A stretch of DNA of 64,000 nucleotides from Brachyhypopomus gauderio (taxonomy: Eukaryota; Chordata; Actinopteri; Gymnotiformes; Hypopomidae): assembly GCF_052324685.1 (NCBI RefSeq), contig NC_135221.1, forward strand, positions 7,423,375 to 7,487,374. Reading direction: 5' to 3'. Below, piece after piece: positions 53,962 to 64,000 of the stretch; within the stretch, counting starts at the first letter, position 1, and each line of letters opens with the position of its first letter. A program made the position numbers and the translations under genes. The notes under the pieces were generated by a model. The model ran no database searches, was not told the DNA's origin, and saw only the letters and a list, made by a program, of their open reading frames with translations.

Positions 53962-54383
53962 ACGGTGTCTCGGAGAGACGCCGGATGTGAACGAGCGTGT
54001 GGGAGATGTTTGACTTCCTGAAGAGCGAACCCTGCAAATGTCAAGATGTGTGTCCACGTGCTTGTGTTTGAAGGCCCACAGCTAATGTCAACAACATGCT
54101 TGTAGGCTGGTTGTGGCTCTATATGGACCCCTAACGTGAAAAGCACATTTGTACAGATGCTGTATAAAGGCGTTTATCCTGATGTCATTCTGGCCCGTAC
54201 TTCATGGCCGTGCTTCATTTTAGTGTGCGGTATCCCCTTTATTCCTTTTAGAAAAGACTGAAAACTGTCATTTGACTTTTTACAAGACTATTATATTCAC
54301 ATCAGTTACATATATATCTGCTGTAAATGATAACTTGTCAATAACATTGTGCTGTTTTAAAAGTGTCCATTAAATCATTAGTT

Positions 54384-54389
54384 AATAAA
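54384..54389 (+). terminator. Probable tmem178b polyadenylation signal
   Basis: AATAAA about 420 bases after the stop. An ATTAAA lies 15 bases upstream. Confidence 0.5.
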
Positions 54390-55649
54390 ACATATTATTT
54401 AATAATTGTTCTACGTTATCAATCCTTCAGCTTGAATGAACGTGAGAAAAATGATGATTAAAACGGAGAAACTGAGTATTCAATTTTATTTAGGACTTTG
54501 TTGTTCCAGACCTGCAGAAAAGGAGTCAATTCTTTTATTCTTTTTAGCTCTTCACTTTGTATTAAATGTGTTATCTCAGCAGCATGTTAAAACCGAAAGG
54601 TTGGACTATATTGACTTTGCCTGAAAGAATGAATGAGTGTGTCTGATAAATACTGTTTAGGATGGGCCACACGGTCGAGGGACAGAGGAAATGATTCAGA
54701 GGCCCTGAAATGGCCAGAAATAATTGTTTTACCGTCCCCACTGATGCTCACATTATCAGCAATCTCGTCTACACCTTAAACATAATCACCCTTCTTTGCT
54801 GTCTCTATCCTTCCTTGGCTTCTGATACCTGCATCACATTATTAGATGGGTTTGATGAATGTGTTCTGTGGTCTGGATGCTGCTCCCTCACTAGGAGTAG
54901 AGAGACTTGAGTGCCACACAGTGGCATCCCGAGCCCCACGTGGATCACCTGCTAGTGAGTCAGGACCCGAGCCCCCGGCCCTCAGTGGGGAAGCGCTCCA
55001 CCCTCTGATACAGAGGTACAGCAGTCACTCCCCTCCTGCCGCGTGGGGGGGCCCTCGGTACCCCCCATAAGGGCACCAGAGGCCGCTGCACATGCACTGT
55101 GGACCTGCACCGCAGACTGTGCTGACTCCTCCGAGACGGCCGGGCCCTTTCGTTAGCCATCTCCCATTTGGAATAGTCACAATCCCCATCACTGAGCAGA
55201 ACCAGCACATTCACAGTGCTGGGTCAGAACAGGAGCCTAGGATGGACGGGGAGGCGGTGGGTGAGACACTAACACTTCTGTTCTCCTGAACCATTAGGGG
55301 CACTGGCGCACCTCAAAGGTTCCCTGTTCCTCAGAACCCCTGCATGTGTGTGCTGGCCATTTCTCTCTCCAGAACCATCTGCGTTAGTTAGGATTTGCTA
55401 ATCAAGCCAACATAATCACCACCCTCACTTATTCTGCTCTGCGTGCCCTTTCATACCTTACGATAAAAAAAAAAACAAAAAAACAAACAAAACAAAAAAA
55501 AAAAAAAACAATGCTGTAAGGAGAGAGGGGTCAGACAAATAAGAGCTTATGTTAAGTTATTAATGATGGGGATATTCTGCATCCTCACGTGTTGTTACAG
55601 TTAAGTTAAGAGGGAGGGGAGGGAGGTGGGGGGTGGTGGGGGCGTGTCC
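54390..55649. other. Tail-to-tail spacer of tmem178b and cnot4
   Basis: Probably cnot4 3' UTR for the part nearest 55,649. TTTATT at 54485-54490 (AATAAA on the minus strand) could be its polyadenylation signal. An A-rich tract lies at 55466-55509. No gene is recognised. Confidence 0.4.
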
Positions 55650-58600
55650 CTAGTGGCGGTCCATGCCGGCGCTCTGTAGGAGGTCCGTGGCGGTCTGCGC
55701 CGGGGGTCTGAAGGCTGTCTGGAAGCCTGGGGGTGGAGAGTGGAACTGGCTGGGGGTGAGCGTGGGTGGCGGGAGGTATGGGGCCCAGCCGGCTCTGTGC
55801 AGCGAGAGGTGGCCCGCAGCGTCCAGCAGGCCCGTGTGCTGTGCCTGGGGCACCGCCCCCGAGCCGCCTGGCCCGTCCGCCTCCGTCAGCGCCTGCAGGG
55901 ACTTCAGCCAGTGGGGCGGGCTGTCGTCCTGGAGACAGTCCAAACTGTTGCCCGTAGACGCTGGGACACCTTGAGAGGTGCCACGAGACATCAACAAGGG
56001 AGTGGGAGGGGGGAATTGGGGGGGGGGGGGGGGGGGGGTTTGAGAAAGGAAGGGTGAGTTGGTAAAGCTGTTCCCATGTGCTAGTTTCATTTCATCTTCT
56101 AGATGCTTCCTTAGGGTTGTTGTTTTGTTATTATTGTTGCTGATTTTATGTCAACTCTCTTTACAAAAAAATCATTCGATTGGTTTTAATAGTTTCAAAT
56201 GTTTAAAAAATCCCAGTACAGTAGAACTCTTTCATAAAGAAGATTATACAATAAGTAAACAACAAATACAGGCCACACAAACGCTGCAAACAATACAAAC
56301 TAATAATAACAGGGTACTTAGTTCAGCACTAGTCCTCACATGCTTCCTGACAGCTGCCTATAGCGTTTGAGGAAACCATTAAAACCATTAAAGCGTACCA
56401 GTGATGATTGCCGGGTCCATCCAGCTGGCCGTGCCGTCCCAGCTCAGACTGTGCGAGACCCCTCCGGACCCTGCCGGCACCCCGATGTGGTTCACGCTGG
56501 AAGTGGAGGAGGAGGAGGAGGAGGAGGTAGAGTTGGGGAGGCCTCCAAAGTTGATGTTGATGTTGGGCAGGAGAGCTCTCAGACCGTCCTGCCACTCTTT
56601 CACATTTATGCTTTCTGCCGAGCTGCTGCTCTCTGCAGGGGGAGGAAGAGGAAGACGAAGAGTCTCGCATGAGGAGCAGCACTGCAGCAGTGCGGGGAAA
56701 CCAGAACCCAACCGCAAAGCCCCGAACACACTGGGACACGGTCCAAACGCCTGGAATCTAGAGCAGCGGGATACACTTGTACAGCTGTGTGCAGCCCAGG
56801 TGCGCCGTCATAACCCCCCTCCCCCCAACACACACACACATGCGCACACAAATAGTATTTTTGTTACTATTTAAAATGGGTAAAATGTTATTTCATTGCA
56901 GAGCTGTGTGTAACACCTTGATACCATCTCTCCTTGTCCACCTTCTGTGCTCCCTCCCTCGCTCGCTCGCTCCCTCCCTCCCTCCCTCCCTCGCTCGCTC
57001 GCTCCCTCCCTCCCTCGCTCCCTCCCTCCCTCCCTCCCTCCCTCCCTCCCTCGCTCCCTCCCTCCCTCCCTCCCTCGCTCCCTCCCTCCCTCCCTCCCTC
57101 CCTCGCTCCCTCCCTCCCTCCCTCCCTCCCTCGCTCGCTCCCTCCCTCCCTCCCTCGCTCCCTCCCTCCCTCCCTCGCTCCCTCGCTCGCTCCCTCCCTC
57201 CCTCCCTCGCTCCCTCCCTCCCTCCCTCGCTCCCTCCCTCCCTCGCTCGCTCGCTCGCTCGCTCCCTCCCTCGCTCGCTCCCTCCCTCCCTCGCTCGCTC
57301 CCTCCCTCCCTCGCTCGCTCGCTCCCTCCCTCCCTCCCTCCCTCGCTCGCTCGCTCCCTCCCTCCCTCCCTCGCTCCCTCCCTCCCTCCCTCCCTCCCTC
57401 GCTCGCTCCCTCCCTCCCTCCCTCGCTCCCTCCCTCCCTCCCTCCCTCGCTCCCTCGCTCGCTCCCTCCCTCCCTCCCTCGCTCCCTCCCTCCCTCCCTC
57501 CCTCCCTCCCTCCCTCACTCCCTCCCTCCCTCCCTCCCTCGCTCCCTCCCTCCCTCCCTCCCTCCCTCCCTCGCTCCCTCCCTCACTCAAGTTCACAGTT
57601 CCATAAATTGACAGTTCCCGCTCCAGAACATAGCTAGCTACTTAGTTAGCTAACCAACAAATATAATGATTTGTGTATCTAAGGAACCTAGCGTTAGCTA
57701 GATTAGCCATCTTTGATAGCTAAGCTAACATTAAACTACAGCTGGGTCGTACAAGGTTGCAGCGCTGTACATAGCTACTAGTTAATACGTTTATGTTAGC
57801 TTAGTTTATGTTTGCAAGTTTAGTCCCAGAATGAAGACAAATACTGAATACATTTTCCAAGAATAAAAAATGCTTGTGTTGTGGAGGAACAAAAGAAACT
57901 TTAGTAAACGCGTGGGAAAGCTGAACAGTCTGAGCAGTGTGATTAGCTGCCCTATGAGTCTGGTTAAAATATTTCCATGCTTCATCCAGTGCAGCTGTGG
58001 CAGAGAGAGGGTGATGAAAAAGAGGTCTGTCAACGGAGGGAGCAGAAGAGGAAGAGAACACCAGCCTGCAAGCTACAGCTAGGCCCAACCAAAGGCCGAG
58101 ATGGGCTTTACAAATGACCATCCAAACACATTGTGATTATATCACTCCAACCACTTGCTGAGGTGGTCAGGGACACATTTGACCATATATCTTTTGTAGT
58201 GTTCAAGCTAATGCATTCCTTACATGGCAGTAAGGAAATCTGAACGCAGGTGGTCAGCTGGACACCTTGGAGACATATGAGACATAAACGGCAATTTGTT
58301 TCGAATGTCCACTTGCAATCTGATCACCCACGATGGATTGCATTTAAACCCGTGTTTAAGTTCAAGTGTAAACATGGTCTCAGAGGTGTAGAAGCAAGAC
58401 ATTCAGAAAAGAAAAACTCAGTTCTGTTATTCTGTGCTTTAAAGACGGGACGTGCTAGGGGTTTTTAAAATTACTATTAGAGAAAATTTAAGTACACCCA
58501 TCCCCCCCCAAACCAGACAGCTATCACCACAAACTGAGTCATATTCTTTGGGGAAACACTGAAGCGTGTGTACCTGATATGGGTATCCCCCCGAGACCTG

Positions 58601-61334
58601 TGCTGTGGTGCTGAGGTGGACTGCTTGCGTCTAGGAAGTGGCCGTGTGCCAGGGCCGCGTTGGCCACGTGGCTCACGTGGTGTGTGAGGCTGTTCCGGGC
58701 GGGCAAGCCCATCCAGGGGTGGCGTGAGGTGACGTGTGGCGTCAGGCTGAAGGAGCCGAAGAGGCCCCGGTGCAGCGGCTGGGCGCCGCGCAGCTGTCCG
58801 TTGGGGATGGAGGCCGGGTGGGGCGGGAAGGTGGGGGAGCGGGGCGGGGCCTCCTGCACGGAGAGCTCCTTCTCGATGAGGTCGGCCAGGGCCTTCCGCG
58901 TCACGTCGAAGGGGTCGAAGCCCAGGTCGTCGTCCTGCTGCTGCTGCTTGGCCGAGGAGCCGAAGCCGAAGGCGGCCTGCCAGTCCGTGGAGGAGGCGAC
59001 GGGGATCGTGTCTGCACAGGAGACAGACATGCTGTGTGTTTCTGTCTGAACGGAGGTTCTGCCAAACGCGTTTGGGCTCAACACGAGCTGGAGGGCGGAA
59101 GCGCTGCTCTAGTTCAGCTCAGAACGGACTTTCATTAGCTGATGATCTGAATCACGTACTGCAAAAGGTGGAAAACGCTACGCTATGCACTGCTGTTGCT
59201 GGTCTGGGATGATTTCACCGTGAGTCACAGTAGACCCAGCTAATGCTCACATGAGTAGAGTGAGGGGAACCGGAGTTTCCTAGTTTCAGTCCTGTAGAGA
59301 GGTTAATGCTTTCCCTGCACTAATGAATGAACTTTAGAACTCTATAAATCATGCAGTGTAATGTCCTTCAGGACCAGGGCAGGTGGAGACAGCTGACAAA
59401 TCCCCCGAGCTCCAGCCCACCACAAAAACAGCTTTGGCCCTTGTTGATCCCCAATGACCTTGCGCAGGTGAGAGGACGTACCTGAGGCAAAAAGGCTGTG
59501 GGGTTCGGGGCTCGTGGGCCACTCTGAGCCGCCCTGCGGGGAGTTTGGGAAAGAGAGCAGTCCGCTGGGGAGGGGGTTGGGGTGCCTGAAGTTACTGTTG
59601 TCCGAGAACAAAGACTGTGACTCGGCTGCCGCCCCCTCGAAGGGGGAGCGTGCGGTGAGGTCTGCCATGCTGATGGGCACTGCCAGGCTGGGCTTCGAGA
59701 GCCCCGGGGGTGGCGAGGGAGAGTCACTGCTCGGAGCCTGCGAGATGACAAAGACGACGGCATAGATCAAAACATTGTGCACTACACCTGAGCTTAACTG
59801 GCAGCGGAACAGGTAAAACACCTCCTTCCTCCACACAGATATAATCTAAATCCTCTTTGAGCTGTAGTTCATACCTGTGGTGTGTTCTCTCCATTTCCTA
59901 TACTTACAGGTTCTGTTGGTTTTTCAACAGGACTGAAACAATACGAGAAGGAGGTTAAGGGGTTAAGGTAGTCACAAAACTGTCAACTGTACTCACACCA
60001 ACAAAGAAACCACAGCACTGCGAGACTACTTGCGTTAGTCTGTGAGACCGTGTACCTGGCAGGCTCTAAGGCCGAGGGGAATGCTGGGAGGCCTGGACTC
60101 TGGTCCGGGCCGAGCTCGGGGTCTGTTTCATCTGGGGTCATGTGGTCTGAATCTGTCAGGCAGTCTAAAAGTGGTGGGGACTTGCGATGTTCTGTGGGTA
60201 AACCGTTAACTAGTTTGCCATAACTCTGTAACAAGGGCCAACCCTCTTTGTTGGTACTGTTCAGTCTGGGGATGGAAAGGATAATAAAACAGAGTTAACA
60301 GAGATTAAAAGAACAAAGAAATTATAGAAGCAAAAATAATTATAGCATTCAAATTGGGTGATGTAGTGAGGATGTTGGACAGTTCGGTTGGAGTTAGGGT
60401 TCAATGTCCAACACCACTCCCTTAAAAATAACACACCTTTGTGTAGCACTTGATTTGCTTTTTGACTTCTCCCCACTACATGTTGAAGTTTGTAGAAAGT
60501 TTGGATTCAATTTGTAAAGATCTTGGAGAAGTTTTTGCTCATATTCCTGGTGTTTCCCGGCCTAAACACACAATATTGAGACACACTGAAATGTTAATAG
60601 TATTTTTAAACAAACCCATCCTTCAAAATCTTTGTTTGAAATCCCAAATCTAGATACTGCATTAATTTCAAAACTCTTGACAGATGTGCTTTAAAGAAAA
60701 ACTGTAAGTTGTAGAGTTGTGGCTCTTTGAATATAGAAGGTGACCCCCCCCCCCCCCCCCCCTCACCATTAAAGTTCAGATTGTGATCTCACCTGCATTT
60801 CTTCTTTAGTAAAACTAGCTGCCTCATCTCCCAGTTCATGTAAATACATACAGTCTGGCTTGGGGCACTGCATGCTTTTCAGAAAATAGCTGCAGTATTT
60901 CGTTGTGCCTAAAGAAGCCTTTGAACGAAAGCAATAAAAGAACACTTTAAAACAACATAAATTCCTTCACATTTGATCATGATTGAAACCATGCAGATAT
61001 ACCCAAACATTAAGAGATTTCACTTACTTTAAGTGTTCTACCATCCACTACTACATTGTTAACACACTGTATTGCTCTTAAGGCATCTTCTGAGCGGATG
61101 TAAGTAACATAGGCACTGGCGCTAGGACCCTGTGTACAACAAATAACAGTATAGCTATTTTATTTGTTTGTTTTCTTGCATTTGTCAATTTATAGTATTT
61201 TTATAGCACACAAATGTCACTTGTGTGGTCTGTGCAACCTCTTTTACCTGGGAGCCCGCATATGATGTACTGTTGTTGATGACAACTTTATGAATTTTGC
61301 CGAACTTTCCAAAATATTCTGGCCTTTTAAGAAC
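55650..61334 (-). CDS. cnot4: CCR4-NOT transcription complex subunit 4, E3 ubiquitin ligase (last ten coding exons; 5' end outside window)
   Basis: Exons in transcript order: 61334-61248, 61129-61028, 60918-60793, 60561-60437, 60265-60056, 59932-59908, 59737-59482, 59011-58574, 56632-56399, 55969-55650 (stop). Junctions are GT-AG and in frame, 640 codons. Seen: RRM domain from VLKRPEYFGKFG through RAIQCVNN and DGRTLK; a CCCH zinc finger (C-x8-C-x4-C-x3-H) in the third exon; AGKHQEYEQKLLQDLY; LGFDPFDVTRKALADLIEKE; NVKEWQDGLRALLPN; end SAGMDRH. Missing: the N-terminal C4C4 RING finger and start of the RRM (about 125 residues in human). The family ubiquitinates substrates in mRNA decay and translation quality control. 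Odd: a 210-nt in-frame exon (60056-60265), a 25-nt microexon, and Gln4 and poly-Ser expansions against human. Confidence 0.95.
56018..56038. repeat. Poly-G run, 21 bases
   Basis: Lies 50-70 bases upstream (in cnot4 sense) of the last exon, so on the transcribed sense strand it is a poly-C pyrimidine tract before the acceptor. Confidence 0.95.
56945..57590. repeat. (CCCT/CGCT)n tetranucleotide array, about 645 bp
   Basis: Uninterrupted period-4 array in which each unit is CCCT or CGCT (two CACT near the 3' end), inside a cnot4 intron. On the cnot4 sense strand it is (AGGG/AGCG)n. Long Pro/Leu/Ser or Glu/Gly/Arg open frames in every frame arise from the repeat and are not genes. Confidence 0.98.
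57591..58573 (-). other. cnot4 intron remainder
   Basis: Sequence between the array and the next cnot4 exon; no other exon recognised. Confidence 0.5.
60744..60762. repeat. Poly-C run, 19 bases
   Basis: In the cnot4 intron 30 bases below the zinc-finger exon; poly-G on the sense strand just after the donor. Confidence 0.95.
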
Positions 61335-63742
61335 CTGAACAAATGGCAAAAGATGAGGGCAAAACCATCTGTTAGTATCAAAATTTAAATATCTACTAGA
61401 AAACAATGCGGAATAAGTTCCATCAAATAATCTTACTAAATGTCTAATTTATGGATAATTTTATTAGTGACAATAGTACATGTGGTCGCCTGTGACTTAA
61501 TTTCCGAATTGGCTGTGTTTTTCTTCCTGCTCCTCTGAGAAAATTCCAGGGCGACTCACCTACTGGTGTTCTGCCTAACTGCGCTCATCCAGAGCAGATA
61601 CCAGTCTAGACATTTTGCAGGCCGATGTCACCTCGCGGTGGGGAAAGTAGTTTTGCCCGCTGCTACTAACCAAAATGCGCTGCACGGACACACCAGATAC
61701 TCCTCCGTAAGGAAAAAGCCCCTCAAGCACTGCCTTAGTCTGGATGGAACATCTTCCATACCATACGGGACAGTGTTGTTCAGAGGACCAAAGACCAGCT
61801 TCACGCCAGATCCTGTGGTCTTACTGAAGGAGCGAGTATAAATGTAATCGCAGCTAAGCATTGCTGATACGGCCTTAAAAACCAAACGTTACGTCTCGTA
61901 AAACTAGAAATAAATCTTTACATTCAAAACGCGGCAAACATCCAGGTTCACATAAAATGCAATTTATAAAGTCGCTCGTGCTTCAGTAATTTCACGAGTT
62001 TCATCACTGACGAGACGTGTGAAATGTTTCATTATAAACGTCCCCATGTAAAACTAATTACATCCGAATAGGGCTAATGTTCCAATTCATCTCTTACTAA
62101 ACCTTTACTTAAGTTACATCCATATAGGTCACGATATGGAGAAAGAGGTTTCACATAAAAAGAAATAATCGTCTTCTTTGACAAATATGACAACCAAATG
62201 TATGCTGGATATACATTCTCAGGTCCTTGGTAAAAAAGAAAAAACAAGCCTTTTGCAAACAAGTCAGTATATCAAACAGGTATACAAACGAAGCAAGCCG
62301 TCTACCTGTGGTGGGGGTTTTCCGAGTCGTACAGCGCAAATGTGGTTTATTTTTACATAATTTGTTGCTGTTATCTTGATTAATCCCTTCTTTCATGTTC
62401 TATGACATTATTTTACTAAAGAAATGTCCTATGAAAGAATTCATATTAGCAGCAGACCTCCTCTCCGCCACACATCAGCACCACAAAGACATGATGGAGT
62501 GGAGGCTCATGCTAAGCGAGCTACTCCGTCACATGGCAACCCAAATGTCTTGCTTGGTGCTACGTTAACATTTCCCACCGAAGGGAACGTGGACACTCAT
62601 GTTCTCAGGACCTCCAGGAATAGAAAACAAGTGAGATTTGAACCTAAATCCCCAAGGCAGGAATAAGTTGTATCAAACTCGGAGAAAGTTCTGGTTCACT
62701 GAAGTGAAATTGGTCCAAATAGGTTGGACTCAGCCGAGAATCTAAATTAGACCTTGGGTTGGAGAACAAATAAACCTCATGTAATTTTATTGTTTCAAAC
62801 CAGCAATCCAATTAAAAACACATGAGAAGCACAAAACCGCATCTACTATCTAAATGCGAGGAAATCTTGGAAGAAAAAAAAAATAGCCATCATAATTAAA
62901 AATTAATTTGGAGAGCCTGCAAGTCCACACATTTCTATGTGGCAGTAATTATTATGATTGGTGTACACCATACAAGCTTCGACCTAAATATAAATGAATT
63001 TTCCATGGATGACAGTCTCCACAACAGTGCTAACTGAACTCTATATCCATGTTGACACTGTCACATGAACACCTATTCATTTTAAGCAGCATTTTAATAT
63101 TTAAGCAGCTGCTAGTCAGCGTCTTAACAAACCCATTTCAGCATTCCCCAAAGTGGGGTTTTCATAATCACGCACAAAACAGACACACAAGTAACGTTCC
63201 CAAATGAAGCCAGTGGATCCACGGCCCCGTATAGTCTCTGAAATTGTAACTAAAGCCCAATTTCCCTGGAGACCATTTCCATTATACAAGAGACCATTTC
63301 TGGTGAAGAATTCTGGGCTGGAGCTCACAAAGCTCACGGTGACTGCAGTTACAGGATCAGAGCGCAAACCAACACACACCTGATCTGACCTCTTGGCCCT
63401 GCGCCGCCGGGCCGGGCCCTGGTTCTCACGCCATACGCTCCATCCCGACCTCCCCGCCACGCACACGTCCAAAGTCCCAAAATGGTTAGTAGTGAATGCT
63501 GGGATTGTAAAATCATCCAGATATGACTCAGCAGCACCACTAGTGTGTGAAACTCTACTTTACGCCTCACAATGATTCTTTACACAAAGCAACACTAAAA
63601 AGGTTATTGTTTACTCTTCATGACACAAGCATCTATACAGACGGATGCCTTTCTCCAAAAACTGCCAATGGAAAATATTTTATATTTCCATAAATAAGTG
63701 ATCACCCATTAACCTAAATGTAACTTACATGTTCATATTTCA

Positions 63743-63777
<35 letters not shown>

Positions 63778-64000
63778 CTCACATAATGGCCTCCAATTTT
63801 GAAGCTGCACGGGGGGGCGGGGCGTTAAAACTGCCCCATATAACATTTGACTACTTTTATAGGGAAGACACACATTTATTGCCATGTTGTTTTGGTAGAC
63901 AGAAATAAATGTGCCTGAGACAAGGTAGGTGGAGCTACACAGCAGGAAGTATGACATTTCAAACTCGCCGGGGCAACGGGCTACTTTCTCTAATAATAAT
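61335..64000 (-). other. cnot4 intron (RING exons not in window)
   Basis: The acceptor just above 61334 (minus-strand TTTGTTCAG) joins VLKRPEYFGK to an exon I could not find up to 64,000. Neither the cysteine-rich RING motif nor the VFVVGL start of the RRM was seen, so they lie beyond the edge. An open frame at 61628-61885 (minus) and one opposite it are unrecognised. CT repeats lie at 63743-63773. Confidence 0.55.

Noticed and set aside
56777..57637. Open frames of 219-286 codons rich in Pro/Leu/Ser or Glu/Gly/Arg
   Set aside because: They are translations of the CCCT/CGCT array in every frame on both strands.

Overview
This is a vertebrate nuclear genome window, almost certainly from a teleost fish. 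The genes have spliced vertebrate structures and closely match vertebrate families. The non-coding DNA holds a Tc1-like element with fish-type ends, a tRNA-derived SINE, a 51-bp-TIR DNA transposon and very many long (GT)n, (CT)n, (GATA)n and poly-G tracts. I cannot name the species, nor say which teleost duplicate (a or b) each gene is.

Layout. (1) 1-16,081, + strand: gramd4, 18 coding exons, complete (585 aa), entered through a splice acceptor at 913, so its non-coding first exon lies upstream. (2) 16,082-28,800: gramd4 3' UTR and flank, then a transposon-rich stretch: a Tc1-like deletion derivative (18,641-19,409), a LINE-like fragment, a SINE and a 1.5-kb element carrying a decayed Myb/SANT-like ORF (24,809-26,355). 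(3) 28,810-30,219 and 37,587-39,065, + strand: two voltage-gated potassium channels with uninterrupted coding regions, kcna6-like and kcna1, in the order and orientation of the mammalian KCNA6-KCNA1 cluster. No kcna5 follows. (4) 39,066-52,100: no recognised gene; microsatellites, a degenerate transposon and a strong-looking CCAAT/CRE/TATA promoter at about 49,950-50,000. (5) 52,110-53,961, + strand: tmem178b, four exons, complete (295 aa). (6) 55,650-61,334, - strand: cnot4, the last ten coding exons (640 codons). The RING-finger and N-terminal exons lie beyond the right edge, and 61,335-64,000 looks like intron.

The genes do not form a pathway. GRAMD4 is a GRAM-domain membrane protein linked to apoptosis, the two Kv1 subunits form Shaker-type channels (probably co-assembling through their T1 domains), TMEM178B is a four-pass membrane protein, and CNOT4 is the E3 ubiquitin ligase associated with CCR4-NOT. 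tmem178b and cnot4 are convergent.

The most unusual structure is a 12-copy minisatellite at about 10,995-11,490 whose unit is a copy of the gramd4 intron-exon junction beside it. Every copy carries TG where the real acceptor has AG.
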